Shown: one piece after another, positions 51,695-61,748 of the stretch
Layout: each line of letters opens with the position of its first letter
Numbering within the stretch: position 1 is the first letter of the stretch
Assembly (NCBI RefSeq): GCF_028858535.1
Contig: NZ_JAPMOU010000033.1
Coordinates: 1 to 61,925, forward strand
From: Spartinivicinus poritis
GTDB lineage: Bacteria > Pseudomonadota > Gammaproteobacteria > Pseudomonadales > Zooshikellaceae
DNA: 61,925 bases
Direction: 5' to 3'
The notes under the pieces: generated by a model
Database searches by the model: none
What the model saw: the letters and a program-made list of their open reading frames with translations, nothing else
What the model was told of the DNA's origin: nothing
Translations under genes and position numbers: made by a program

Positions 51695-52054
51695 CCAAAC
51701 TGAGGATATTATCCTCAACTATCCACAAATGATGCCTTTTAGTTTTCTGACGCCACTTGCTATTTTTTAGACCACACTATTAGCTGTGGACAACTTCTGT
51801 GCAGTTACTCGTCAAAATTACCACACAATAAAACTAAGACAATACGACAAATATATACTGCGCTGGCTTTATGTCAGTCGTTACCTACCAGGAACCCCTT
51901 AACAAAATCAAAGACCTATAAAAATAATAGTAAAATCAATCAGTTAATTATTTAATTCCGATGTTAAATTAGCAGACAGGTTATGTAGAAGAAAGCTATA
52001 ACAAACATCTATGCAAAAGCAAAACGTTATTAATATCATAAAAAAAATATGGCA

Positions 52055-52077
52055 TTACCCACAGTATTTGTGGATAA
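52055..52077. promoter_or_regulatory. paired DnaA-box-like sites
   Basis: TTACCCACA (52055-52063, one mismatch) and TGTGGATAA (52069-52077), the exact complement of the consensus DnaA box TTATCCACA. Weaker sites lie at 51719 and 51785, and further exact ones at 54511 and 54735. They may bind DnaA, but no origin genes are nearby. Confidence 0.35.
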
Positions 52078-52226
52078 GTCTGTGATCAAGTTTTGATTAA
52101 ATGGCGAAAGGCTGCAAGCTTATGGTGACGACTGCAAATTGATCATTTTTTAACCAACAAAAACTCAACCCCTTCTTTTTATGTAAAATTTTTCAATTTC
52201 TCTGTGAATAAGAATGGCAGCCGTTA

Positions 52227-54314
52227 TCAGTGGGTAACTGACTGTGGTGCCAACGTCGACTCCATATAAGCGGTTTCAGTTAATTGCTCATACTTTTCAA
52301 GCAACTGCTCTGCTGGTAAGGCAGGTGCAAATAAATGCCCTTGACAAATATCACACCCTTCCGCCTGCAAAAAACCCAGGGCCTTTTCGTTTTCCACCCC
52401 TTCCGCGATCACTTGTAACTTTAAGTTATGCGCCAGGTTGATGATTGCTCGCGCAATACTCGCTGCATCCTGATCATCTGGAATATCTTCAACAAACATT
52501 CGATCAATTTTTAAAGTATCAATAGGTAACTGCCTTAAATAACTTAATGATGAATAGCCTGTACCAAAATCATCGATGCTGATACTAACTCCCCGCGCCT
52601 TTACTTGATTTAGCTCCTTAATCGCAAAGTTAATATCATGCATTAGCATACTTTCTGTTACCTCTAATTCCAGTAACTGAGGAGGTAACTGGCTATTATG
52701 TAGTGCCTTATCCAGCACGGATAATAAGCTACCACTCATTAGCAAACGTGTAGGTAAATTAACAGCTATAGATGTATAAGGCGGCACTTTTCCGTCCGAT
52801 ATCCAAGCCCTATGCTGTATACATGCCGTTTCTAACAGCCATTCACTAACAGGTATTATCAGCCCGGTTTCTTCAAGCAGAGGAATAAATAAGCTTGGCA
52901 AAATAATACCCTCTGTTGGATGTTGCCAGCGTAATAAAGCTTCAAACCCAGCAATACAACCAAAGTGAATATCAATTTGTGGTTGATAATAAAGAACCAT
53001 TTCTTGGTTAGCCAAAGCATAATGCAAGCGACTTTCCAGCTGTATACGATATTCTGAAACTGCTTTCATCTTTTCAGAGAAAAACTCATAGTGGTTAGGT
53101 CCTAACTGCTTTGCTTTATTCAATGCTATATCAGCTTGCTTTAACAGCGTTTCATGATTATCCGAAGGGGAAGTTAGTAAGCTAATACCAATACTGGCAG
53201 AAACAAAAATTTCCTTTTCTTGTAATTGAAAAGGAGCACTTAATACTTTTACAATGTGCTGCCCTACGACAGCTGCATCATTTTGATCAAAAGTATCCTC
53301 TAATATGATTGCAAACTCATCACTGCCTAACCTTGCTACAGTGTCTTCTTCTCTAACAGCTTGGCTTAAACGTAATGCAACTTTTTTCAATAGCTCATCA
53401 CCTACAGCATGACCTAAAGTGTCGTTTATTACTTTAAAGCGAGCCAAGTTAATGACCAGTAACGCAACCTTTCGCTTTCTTCGACGAGCACGTATCACTC
53501 CTTGTGCCAGCCTGTCTTGAAATAGTGCCCGATTGGCCAAGCCCGTCAGCGGGTCATGGTATAAATAGTTCAGTAATTTCTGCTGCGAAAGAAACTGTTT
53601 AGCATTATCCCTTAACAACACTATTACCCAATGCTGCCCTTGAATGGATAATGACATCATTGTCATCATTACGAGTTGCGCTTTATTTTGGGTATTTAAT
53701 AAAGTCACTTCTCGCCACTGCTTCCCCTCTCCAAACCCACTATCACTGCCAGCAAGCCATTGAGGTAAGGGCTCTTTATCATTTAGTTGTAACTCAGGAA
53801 ACAACTGACTTATATATAAGATATTTTCATCACAGCCGCTCGTGATGCCCACCAGCTGCATTGCTGCTGTATTAGCATGTAGTAGCACACCTGATTGATT
53901 AAATAATAATGTACTATCTTGAATAGCATCTAAGATCGTAAACCAAGCAGCTAAATCAGCCTTATTATTAGCGAGTAAAGGTTGTTCAGTAATGGTGACT
54001 AATGCACCTCGACTGTCTTTTTTCTGAAAAGGTAGTAGTTGACACCACAACCGGCGTTGCTGGCCTGACTGACTAGAAGTGTGGGAAGGAATACAAAAGC
54101 TGGTTCCATGATCTGAATTGCTTAAGTCACGTACCAAGTCAATCCAGTCAGGCTGATATTGCCCGCTTGCTAATGCTGTTAACTCTCTTTCAAGTGCTTT
54201 ATTTTTTAATAGCCACTGGCCTTGGGCAGTTAATATACCTACCCAGGGCTCATTGCTGTTTAAACCGGCCTGTTTTGTCTTAGCCTGATCATCATAAAAC
54301 CGATCGAAACTCAT
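52227..54314 (-). CDS. PAS-GGDEF-EAL protein, likely a c-di-GMP phosphodiesterase
   Basis: 695 residues from ATG 54314; a TTG two codons earlier has no advantage. A PAS-like sensor region (about 20-245) precedes a GGDEF domain (245-410) that is degenerate: the cyclase motif is GSDEF (about 330-334), and the metal-binding Asp pair is changed to NLARFK. The EAL domain follows with FEALLRW (EAL about 458-460), DDFGTGYSSL and AEGVEN intact, so it should hydrolyse cyclic di-GMP, with the GGDEF part perhaps binding GTP as a regulator. No membrane helix is evident. Single gene. Confidence 0.85.
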   Translation of the reverse strand: MSFDRFYDDQAKTKQAGLNSNEPWVGILTAQGQWLLKNKALERELTALASGQYQPDWIDLVRDLSNSDHGTSFCIPSHTSSQSGQQRRLWCQLLPFQKKDSRGALVTITEQPLLANNKADLAAWFTILDAIQDSTLLFNQSGVLLHANTAAMQLVGITSGCDENILYISQLFPELQLNDKEPLPQWLAGSDSGFGEGKQWREVTLLNTQNKAQLVMMTMMSLSIQGQHWVIVLLRDNAKQFLSQQKLLNYLYHDPLTGLANRALFQDRLAQGVIRARRRKRKVALLVINLARFKVINDTLGHAVGDELLKKVALRLSQAVREEDTVARLGSDEFAIILEDTFDQNDAAVVGQHIVKVLSAPFQLQEKEIFVSASIGISLLTSPSDNHETLLKQADIALNKAKQLGPNHYEFFSEKMKAVSEYRIQLESRLHYALANQEMVLYYQPQIDIHFGCIAGFEALLRWQHPTEGIILPSLFIPLLEETGLIIPVSEWLLETACIQHRAWISDGKVPPYTSIAVNLPTRLLMSGSLLSVLDKALHNSQLPPQLLELEVTESMLMHDINFAIKELNQVKARGVSISIDDFGTGYSSLSYLRQLPIDTLKIDRMFVEDIPDDQDAASIARAIINLAHNLKLQVIAEGVENEKALGFLQAEGCDICQGHLFAPALPAEQLLEKYEQLTETAYMESTLAPQSVTH

Positions 54315-54717
54315 ACACAACCCTGTGTAAATACTGCAATATCAAAGACTCAGTATTGCAGTTAGCCATCATTTCCTTGATTAATAACTTGTCTTAAGCC
54401 GCTATTAGTTATTAACAAAACCAGGAGCAAATATACCCCCAGTATAGTGTATTGATAAATCTTTGGGCAAAACTATCAACAGGCCCAGCTATTTAGTTAC
54501 CCACAAAAACTGTGGATAAACCTGTTAATTTGTTCTGATCAAATCACACCAAAGTCGAGCTAAAAGCACTTTGAAAGAGTGGCTGTTTTTTTAACCAAGC
54601 TGTCAACCTACACATCATGGCTTTAGAAAAGCCTTTATAAATAAAGGAGATTGTTTAATAGAGGAGTCATAACGATGATTAGTGAAAGGTAATAATTTCT
54701 TAATTATTGCCACACAC
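54315..54717. other. intergenic region
   Basis: About 400 bases upstream of the GGDEF-EAL gene, before the tRNA terminator. It contains DnaA-box-like sites TTACCCACA (54497-54505) and TGTGGATAA (54511-54519). It holds the promoter of the GGDEF-EAL gene; no ORF. Confidence 0.4.
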
Positions 54718-54758
54718 AAAAACCCACAAGATTATGTGGATAACCTTGTGGGTTTTTT
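54718..54758 (-). terminator. terminator downstream of the second tRNA-Arg
   Basis: CCCACAAG (54723-54730) pairs with CTTGTGGG (54745-54752), flanked by A- and T-runs on both sides. On the reverse strand it ends the tRNA-Arg unit. The loop includes a DnaA-box-like TGTGGATAA (54735-54743). Confidence 0.75.
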
Positions 54759-54780
54759 ATTTCTCTTCTTACTTTGTATA

Positions 54781-54857
54781 TGGCGCGTCCGGGAGGATTC
54801 GAACCTCCGACCGCCTGGTTCGTAGCCAGGTACTCTATCCAGCTGAGCTACGGACGC
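54781..54857 (-). tRNA. tRNA-Arg (anticodon ACG), copy 2
   Basis: The reverse complement folds as a standard cloverleaf: acceptor GCGTCCG/CGGACGC, D-arm AGCTCAGCTGGATAGAGT, anticodon loop CTACGAA in a CCTGG/CCAGG stem, and T-arm with GGTTCGAATCC. The 3' CCA is encoded (54781-54783). Anticodon ACG is edited to ICG and reads CGU/CGC/CGA. Identical to the copy at 54995. Confidence 0.96.
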
Positions 54858-54961
54858 GTTGCTTGTGGGCGCGTAATATAGAGTTTTTTGCCATGAGAGT
54901 CAAACTAATTTTTGATTATGTTCAAATGAGCTATAAACAGTGAAATCAGCTTACCTAAAAT

Positions 54962-54989
54962 AAAAAAGCCCGATCTAATCGGGCTTTTT
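54962..54989 (-). terminator. terminator between the tRNA-Arg genes
   Basis: GCCCGAT (54968-54974) pairs with ATCGGGC (54978-54984), with A/T-runs on both sides, just downstream of the first tRNA-Arg on the reverse strand. Confidence 0.85.
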
Positions 54990-54994
54990 AAAAA

Positions 54995-55071
54995 TGGCGC
55001 GTCCGGGAGGATTCGAACCTCCGACCGCCTGGTTCGTAGCCAGGTACTCTATCCAGCTGAGCTACGGACGC
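54995..55071 (-). tRNA. tRNA-Arg (anticodon ACG), copy 1
   Basis: Same 77-base sequence as the copy at 54781, with encoded CCA (54995-54997). It precedes its own terminator, so the two copies may be separate transcription units or arise from readthrough. Confidence 0.96.
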
Positions 55072-55167
55072 ACATCTTTGATACTTCATTACTTATAACA
55101 AAACAGCCAACAAAACTGCAGCTCAGCTTTGCCTAAATGAAAGCATCTACAACAGGCAAATAAACTT

Positions 55168-55260
55168 TGGCGGAGAGAGAGGGATTCGAACCCTCGATAC
55201 GGCTACAAACCGTATACTCCCTTAGCAGGGGAGCGCCTTCAGCCGCTCGGCCATCTCTCC
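55168..55260 (-). tRNA. tRNA-Ser (anticodon GCT)
   Basis: A 93-base class II tRNA: acceptor GGAGAGA/TCTCTCC, anticodon loop CTGCTAA in a CTCCC/GGGAG stem, long variable arm (TATACGGTTTGTAGCCGTA) and encoded CCA (55168-55170). It reads AGU/AGC. The order csrA-tRNA-Ser-tRNA-Arg is common in related bacteria. Confidence 0.95.
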
Positions 55261-55320
55261 TTAGCGACGCGCGAAATAATAACAGATTCGCGCGAAAAGC
55301 AAAGTACTTTTTAAAAAAAT

Positions 55321-55506
55321 TTAGCTGCCTACTTTTTCCTCTTTTTCTTTTTGAATACGTTGATAAATTTCTTCACGATGTACAGCAACTTCTTTTGGCG
55401 CATTCACACCAATTCTTACTTGGTTGCCTTTAACACCCAAGACAGTTACGGTCACGTCGTCGCCAACCATGAGAGTTTCACCAACACGGCGAGTTAAAAT
55501 AAGCAT
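55321..55506 (-). CDS. csrA: carbon storage regulator CsrA/RsmA
   Basis: 61 residues, the usual length. This RNA-binding dimer represses or activates translation at GGA motifs. The RNA-contacting ends are [15 protein letters not shown] and the [13 protein letters not shown] region. AAGGAG is upstream. It is downstream of lysC, with about 240 bases between, and upstream of the tRNAs. Confidence 0.97.
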
Positions 55507-55746
55507 TACTATCTCCTTCGCTTATTGAGATTAAACAACAACCACAGCTACTTGCAAAGCTATATAATCTCAATGGCTTGTAAATACTGATGTTGCTGCT
55601 ATTTCTTCTACTACTGAATCAAACCAATTTAGTTAGATGTTATCACTGCCTGCAACAATGATTAAATTTTATACACCCACCTATAAATATAGTGTAGTCG
55701 CTAGGTGAGTGTAATCTATGCGTATTTTCACTAAACGCGAGTTTAT

Positions 55747-56982
55747 TTAGCCTTCGCCGCCAGGCACTTGATCAAGTTCAAATGCTGAATGTAATGCACG
55801 TACCGCAAGCTCTAGATATTTCTCTGCAATCACGACAGATACTTTTATTTCAGAGGTGGAAATAATTTGAATATTAATCCCTTCTTTTGCTAAAGCATCA
55901 AACATAGTCGTCGCTACCCCTGCATGGGAGCGCATCCCTACCCCAACAATCGACACTTTAGCTATTTTATTATCACCCTCACACTCACTGGCCCCAAGTT
56001 CTTTAGCCGTTTCTTCCAGCTGCTCCATCGCTTGCTGGTAATCGTTACGGTGTACAGTAAAGGTAAAATCTGTAGTCTTATCTTCCGCGACATTTTGAAT
56101 AATCATGTCGACTTCTATATTGGCACGACTGATTGGACCTAATATACGAGAAGCAACCCCTGGAATATCCGGTACTCCTTTAACAGTTAACTTAGCTTCG
56201 TCACGATTAAACGCTATACCAGAAATCAGCGGCTGCTCCATAGAGTCCTCATCTTCTAATGTAATTAGTGTACCTGGCCCTTCTTTGAAACTATGCAAAA
56301 CTCGTAGTGGGACACTGTATTTGCCCGCAAACTCTACTGAACGAATTTGCAACACCTTTGAACCTAAACTGGCCATCTCTAACATTTCTTCAAAGGTGAT
56401 TTTTTCCAGGCGTCGCGCATTATCTACAACACGTGGATCTGTGGTGTATACACCATCAACATCCGTGTAAATCTGACATTCATCTGCTTTCAGTGCAGCA
56501 GCCAATGCAACAGCTGTTGTATCTGAGCCACCACGGCCTAAAGTAGTGATATTGCCTTCTTCATCAGCGCCCTGAAAACCAGCTACCACAACAACCCGAC
56601 CCGCAGCTAAGTCATTGGTCATTTTTTCTTTTTCAATGTCTTCGATTCGAGCTTTATTAAACGCGTTATTAGTTTTGATTTTAACCTGGCTGCCTGTATA
56701 AGACCTGGCAGGACAGCCCCGCTCATTTAACGCCATCGTTAATAAAGCAATGGTTACCTGCTCACCAGTAGAAAGCAAAACATCCATTTCTCGTGGAGTT
56801 GGCTTTTGTTGCATTTGACTACCAAGCTCAATCAGGCGATTGGTTTCACCACTCATTGCCGATACAACAACGACAATATCATCACCCTTCTCACGAAAAG
56901 TCTTAACTTTGTCGGCTATTTCTTGGATACGCTCAACGGTGCCTACAGAAGTACCACCAAATTTTTGTACGATTAATGCCAT
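55747..56982 (-). CDS. lysC: aspartate kinase
   Basis: 411 residues, the monofunctional bacterial form. It phosphorylates aspartate at the start of Lys, Met, Thr and diaminopimelate synthesis. The catalytic motif is VQKFGGTSVGTVERI, the substrate-binding GRGGSDTTAVALAAAL follows, and the two C-terminal ACT repeats (about 265-405) give lysine/threonine feedback. It lies between alaS and csrA, in the order usual in this group. Confidence 0.96.
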   Translation of the reverse strand: MALIVQKFGGTSVGTVERIQEIADKVKTFREKGDDIVVVVSAMSGETNRLIELGSQMQQKPTPREMDVLLSTGEQVTIALLTMALNERGCPARSYTGSQVKIKTNNAFNKARIEDIEKEKMTNDLAAGRVVVVAGFQGADEEGNITTLGRGGSDTTAVALAAALKADECQIYTDVDGVYTTDPRVVDNARRLEKITFEEMLEMASLGSKVLQIRSVEFAGKYSVPLRVLHSFKEGPGTLITLEDEDSMEQPLISGIAFNRDEAKLTVKGVPDIPGVASRILGPISRANIEVDMIIQNVAEDKTTDFTFTVHRNDYQQAMEQLEETAKELGASECEGDNKIAKVSIVGVGMRSHAGVATTMFDALAKEGINIQIISTSEIKVSVVIAEKYLELAVRALHSAFELDQVPGGEG

Positions 56983-57172
56983 ATTACGTTAGTTTTTGCA
57001 TTCCGCATTTATAAGTGTGACGAACTAATCAATAACTCAGCTAATGTATCCCCTAATGCTGCATAGGTTTTTGGCCAAAAATCGTTTCTCGCCATCTTTA
57101 GCAACATTAGGGTAAAGCGACTTATTATAGAATGGTTAATCAGTACACACTACCCATTTTCAAGTTTTTGAC

Positions 57173-59776
57173 TTAAAGCTTGTTAGCTAGCCAACCCTCA
57201 ACCGAAGCCAATGCTTCTGCTACCTTTTCTGGCTGGCTTCCACCACCCCGGGCAAAGTCTGGTCTGCCACCACCTTTACCACCGACTTGTTCTGCCACAA
57301 ATTTCAATAAATCGCCGGCTTTAATTTGACCACACAAGTCTTTAGTAACACCAGAGGCAATTGCTAACTTATCATCAGCTACTTTTATACTTAACACGAC
57401 AACACCAGAACCTAGTTTATTTTTTAACTGGTCAATCGTGTCAGGTAACGCTTTCTGGTCTACTCCAGATAACTCTGCCGCTAGCATTTTCACACCCGAT
57501 ATTTCTTTAACCTGGGCCATTAAATCATTGCCTGCCGAGCTAGCCATTTTCTGTTGTAATTGACCTAGCTGTTTTTCCAACTGGCGTTGACGATCTAACA
57601 AGTCCTGCACTTTGGTTACCACATTATCACGACCGGCTTTCACCCAGCTGGCAATCGTCTGCAAATGTTGTTCACTTTGCTTAAGCCAGGCAAATGCCGC
57701 CTTGCCTGTCACTGCCTCAATGCGTCGTATACCAGCAGCAATACCTGTTTCGGCAACAATTACGAACGTACCAATATCACCGGTACGATCTACGTGGGTG
57801 CCACCACACAATTCCACAGAAAACCCGTTGTTTCCCATGCTTAACAGTCGCACTTGCTCACCATATTTTTCACCAAACAGAGCCATAGCACCTTTTTGCT
57901 TGGCTGTATCCATGTCAGTAATTTCCACTGCTACTGGTGTATTTGCACGAATTTGCTCATTAACAATGGCTTCGATTTGCGCCAACTCATCTGGGGTTAC
58001 GGCTTCATAATGAGAAAAATCGAAACGAAGTCGTTCACTATCAACCAAAGAGCCTTTTTGTAATACATGATCACCCAACACATCACGCAATGCCGCATGT
58101 AATAAATGAGTAGCTGAGTGGTTTAAAGCAGTAGCCTGGCGTATTTCTTGGTCCACAACCAACTCTACTTGTTGGCCTATGGTTAATTTACCTTGTTTAA
58201 TCGTACCAATATGCAGGTGATGATCAGTTTCTCTTTGAGTATCTGTTACCTCAAACTTTCCACCATCCCACTGTAGCAAGCCTTTATCTCCTACCTGGCC
58301 ACCAGACTCTGCATAAAAAGGGGTTTGGTCTAATACTAATACAGCCTGCTGCCCTTCAGTAGCATGTTGCACGGCTTCACCACCGACTAAGATATGGCTA
58401 ATCGTGGCCTGATGAGCCAGCTGTTGATAACCAGTAAACTCGGTTTGCCCCTCCAGATTTAAGGCCGCATTATAGTCGACAGTTACCTTACGCTTTCTAT
58501 TAGCATCAGCGGTTTGCTGCATTAAAGCTTCATAACCCGCAATATCCAGGGTCAACTCACGCTCACGGGCAATATCGTTAGTTAAATCAACTGGGAAACC
58601 ATAAGTGTCGTATAAAGTAAAAATAGTCTGGCCAGGAATCACTTTGCCTTTTAGCTCAGCAATAGCATCTTCAAGAATTTTCATTCCATTATCGAGGGTT
58701 TTACTAAATTGCTCTTCTTCTTTTAGTAAAATTCGCTCTATATGCTGTTTGGCTTCAGCTAGCTCAGGGTAAGCATCACCCATTACAGCAACCAGCGCAG
58801 GCAATAGTTTATGGAAGAATGGCCCTTTGGCACCGAGTTTATTACCATGACGAATCGCTCGACGGATAATCCGCCGCAGTACATAGCCTCGTCCTTCATT
58901 AGAAGGCAGCACCCCATCTGCAATAATAAAAGCACAAGAGCGAATATGATCAGCAATAACCCGTAGCGACTTAGCAGAAAGGTCTACTCCGCCTAATAAA
59001 TCAGAAGCTGCTGTTAATAAATGCTGAAAAATATCGATTTCATAGTTGCTATGCACTTGCTGCATAACAGCAGCAATCCGCTCCAGCCCCATCCCCGTAT
59101 CCACAGATGGCTTAGGTAATGGCTCCATTTTGCCATCCACCGTGCGGTTATACTGCATAAATACCAGGTTCCAAATTTCGATATAGCGGTCGCCATCATC
59201 ATTCGGCCCACCGGGAGGATCACCCGCAACATCAGCTCCATGGTCATAAAATATTTCAGAGCAAGGACCACAAGGGCCTGTATCTCCCATTGACCAAAAG
59301 TTGTCTTTTTCTCCCAAACGAGAAAACTGGGTTTGATCAATACCAATTTCATTAAACCAAATATCTTCAGCTTCTTTATCGTCTTTATAAACGGTTACCC
59401 AAAGCTTTTCCTTAGGCAGTTTTAGTTCTACCGTTAAAAACTCCCAAGCAAAGCGAATTGCTTCTCGCTTGAAGTAATCACCAAAACTGAAGTTACCCAA
59501 CATCTCAAAGAAGGTATGATGCCTGGCGGTATAACCCACATTTTCTAAGTCGTTGTGCTTACCACCGGCTCGGACACAACGTTGCGCAGTGGTCGCCCGA
59601 GTATAAGAGCGTGCTTCTCTTCCTAAAAACACATCTTTAAATTGGTTCATCCCTGCATTAGCAAACAGCAGGGTTTTATCATCAGCAGGCGGCACTAGGG
59701 AACTGCTCGCTACAATCTCATGTCCCTGGCGCTTAAAATAATTTAAAAATGCTGATCGTATCTCTGCGCTTTTCAT
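57173..59776 (-). CDS. alaS: alanyl-tRNA synthetase
   Basis: 867 residues, the full-length four-part enzyme: class II catalytic core (motif 1 [21 protein letters not shown] and later [17 protein letters not shown]), a tRNA-recognition region, the editing domain with [12 protein letters not shown] and CGGTH (zinc-binding), and the C-terminal C-Ala domain ending [13 protein letters not shown]. It charges tRNA-Ala and edits Ser/Gly mischarging. Confidence 0.98.
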   Translation of the reverse strand: MKSAEIRSAFLNYFKRQGHEIVASSSLVPPADDKTLLFANAGMNQFKDVFLGREARSYTRATTAQRCVRAGGKHNDLENVGYTARHHTFFEMLGNFSFGDYFKREAIRFAWEFLTVELKLPKEKLWVTVYKDDKEAEDIWFNEIGIDQTQFSRLGEKDNFWSMGDTGPCGPCSEIFYDHGADVAGDPPGGPNDDGDRYIEIWNLVFMQYNRTVDGKMEPLPKPSVDTGMGLERIAAVMQQVHSNYEIDIFQHLLTAASDLLGGVDLSAKSLRVIADHIRSCAFIIADGVLPSNEGRGYVLRRIIRRAIRHGNKLGAKGPFFHKLLPALVAVMGDAYPELAEAKQHIERILLKEEEQFSKTLDNGMKILEDAIAELKGKVIPGQTIFTLYDTYGFPVDLTNDIARERELTLDIAGYEALMQQTADANRKRKVTVDYNAALNLEGQTEFTGYQQLAHQATISHILVGGEAVQHATEGQQAVLVLDQTPFYAESGGQVGDKGLLQWDGGKFEVTDTQRETDHHLHIGTIKQGKLTIGQQVELVVDQEIRQATALNHSATHLLHAALRDVLGDHVLQKGSLVDSERLRFDFSHYEAVTPDELAQIEAIVNEQIRANTPVAVEITDMDTAKQKGAMALFGEKYGEQVRLLSMGNNGFSVELCGGTHVDRTGDIGTFVIVAETGIAAGIRRIEAVTGKAAFAWLKQSEQHLQTIASWVKAGRDNVVTKVQDLLDRQRQLEKQLGQLQQKMASSAGNDLMAQVKEISGVKMLAAELSGVDQKALPDTIDQLKNKLGSGVVVLSIKVADDKLAIASGVTKDLCGQIKAGDLLKFVAEQVGGKGGGRPDFARGGGSQPEKVAEALASVEGWLANKL

Positions 59777-60221
59777 AGTGGCGTCCCATCAGGGCTTAAT
59801 CAAATATATCTACACTTATTTATGACAATGTACGATGTATGGTGGCTGCCTCATGAATGACAACATTGCCGCAGGGCAAAAACACTCACACATTGCTAAG
59901 CAAATATGACAAACGGGGGATTATACAACGATAAGAAGATTTACGTCACTCTCATCCTATTTTGTTATGTAATAATATTCATGATTCAAAAAGTCACCTC
60001 TACCGTATTTATGCAATACAACAACTTCCTCATTCAATAAATCTCTATCAGATAGACGCCACTAGGGAGTAACAGGTGCCCTGTAGTACTCCTATTACTG
60101 AGAGAGTTCACCGATTTATTATTACTCCCCTGCTTCTCTCAATTCTCGCTACACTATTAGAGATACCCTAAGATAATAGTTGATAACCTGGATCGACCGG
60201 CCTGACATAGGTGACAAGGAT
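59777..60221. other. intergenic region
   Basis: A 445-base divergent promoter region between alaS and the HATPase-REC-PP2C gene. I see no ORF, repeat or RNA structure that stands out. Confidence 0.4.
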
Positions 60222-61748
60222 ATGACACTTAAGTTTATGGATGAGCAGCAGCCAGCCAGCTTTAATAACATCCGCCAACTAAGACTTAAACTGACTACTA
60301 TCCTGTCCTCCGCCCACTTGCCAGAAGACGCTCAACAAAACTTCACTCTTGCGTTTAGTGAAATAGCCACTAATGTGGTCAAATACAGCTCTCCTCCTGC
60401 TAAATCAATTCAGGTTGTTTTCTTTCAAGAAGCCAATCGCTGGGTGTTACAGGTTTTCGATGATGGAGGACCATTTACTGACTTTGCCAGTAAACTAAAA
60501 ACAAGTCAGCAGTCGCTAAACTCAGAGGAATTACATGAAGGAGGGGTAGGCTTAGGTATAGTGTCGTCTCGGTTTCCAAGTTTTCAGTATACGGCCGCAT
60601 CTGATAAACAATCTCTTAACTGCTTTGAAATTACCAAGTTATATTCTCCTCTTAATAAGCCTTCCGTAGCCATTATTGATGATGATGCCACAACACTGGC
60701 TATTTTAAAGCACTATTTAAAAGATAATTATCAAGTTTCTGTCTATCAAAACCCAAGTAAAGCTGTAACAGATATTACTCGCCACCCCGTCAATATTGTT
60801 ATTTCAGACATGGAAATGCCTGGCTTAAATGGCCTGGAAGTACGGCAACGATTTGCAGCCAACCAATCCACCAGTCATATGCCATTTATTTTTCTTACCG
60901 GACATGCTGAAACAGAGTTTTCTGCCTCTCATGCAGGTATTGATGACTTTTTAATAAAGCCAACCAAACAAGAGAAATTAATCGCCGCTATTGAGCGCTC
61001 TTTAAGTAGATCTAAACACATCAAGGCTACCTTAGGTGACAAACTTGATCATGATGTAACCAACACTTTGCGAGTACAAGTGCCACCCAAACTAGGCCAG
61101 TTTGAATTGGCGTTAAAAATGGAAGCAGCCACTGCTGGAGGGGGAGACTTTATTTACAAAAGCGCTGACCAACACACTATTATTCTTGGAGATGTGATGG
61201 GGCATGGCGAACAAGCTAAGTTTTTTGCCCATGCCTTTGCCGGTTTTTTTCATGGATTATTCCACGCCTGTACCCAACATTATACTGATCCAGGTGAAAT
61301 TTTAACCGCTCTATCTAAAGCAGCAGAAACTAATGATGTTATGCAAGCGACAATAGTTACTTGTATCGCACTTAGAATTATTGATGAACAAACTTTATTA
61401 ATTTCATCTGCCGCCCACCCTGCCCCTTTATTTATCAGTGGTGGTCACATAGAAGACATTGAATGCTCTGGCCCCCTTCCTGGTTTAATGCCCGATGTAG
61501 CCTACCACACAACCCAAGTTGTATTTCATCCTGGTCAGCAATTAATTCTGTACACTGATGGTTTGTTTGAGTCAGCCAAGACACCCAAAGGACGCAAACA
61601 ACTGGAAAAAACAGTAAAAAATACATTGCTTGCCAATTGCACTAAACCTGTTGCCGAAGCTATCGAGAATGTATATCAAGCCTTTCAAGATCAAGCAACA
61701 AAACCATTACCCGATGATATATCCATATTAATGCTCGGGTTAGCTTAG
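60222..61748 (+). CDS. regulator fusing an RsbW-like HATPase, a receiver and a PP2C (SpoIIE) phosphatase
   Basis: 508 residues from ATG 60222, with AGGTGA at good spacing; an upstream TTG at 60180 has no such site. The N-terminal HATPase is of the RsbW anti-sigma type (AFSEIATNVVKYS, VFDDGGPF, GGVGLGIVSSRF). A receiver (about 150-275) follows with IIDDDATTL and phosphoacceptor Asp in SDMEMPG. The C-terminal PP2C part has LGDVMGHGEQAKFF and YTDGLFES and ends PDDISILML. In partner-switching systems such proteins phosphorylate and dephosphorylate an STAS anti-anti-sigma factor. No STAS gene is in the window. Confidence 0.88.
   Translation: MTLKFMDEQQPASFNNIRQLRLKLTTILSSAHLPEDAQQNFTLAFSEIATNVVKYSSPPAKSIQVVFFQEANRWVLQVFDDGGPFTDFASKLKTSQQSLNSEELHEGGVGLGIVSSRFPSFQYTAASDKQSLNCFEITKLYSPLNKPSVAIIDDDATTLAILKHYLKDNYQVSVYQNPSKAVTDITRHPVNIVISDMEMPGLNGLEVRQRFAANQSTSHMPFIFLTGHAETEFSASHAGIDDFLIKPTKQEKLIAAIERSLSRSKHIKATLGDKLDHDVTNTLRVQVPPKLGQFELALKMEAATAGGGDFIYKSADQHTIILGDVMGHGEQAKFFAHAFAGFFHGLFHACTQHYTDPGEILTALSKAAETNDVMQATIVTCIALRIIDEQTLLISSAAHPAPLFISGGHIEDIECSGPLPGLMPDVAYHTTQVVFHPGQQLILYTDGLFESAKTPKGRKQLEKTVKNTLLANCTKPVAEAIENVYQAFQDQATKPLPDDISILMLGLA

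Larger units (their letters stand above)
51449..52226. other. intergenic region with a MITE-like element and DnaA-type boxes
   Basis: A 778-base gap between convergent genes. It holds a 212-base element with terminal inverted repeats (51483-51694) and, in the remaining A+T-rich part, several TTATCCACA-like boxes (51719, 51785, 52055 and 52069). No ORF of note. Confidence 0.5.

Noticed and set aside
51449..52226. Replication origin
   Set aside because: Some DnaA-like boxes and A+T-rich DNA, but no dnaA, gidA, parA or rep genes nearby and only one exact box in this gap.
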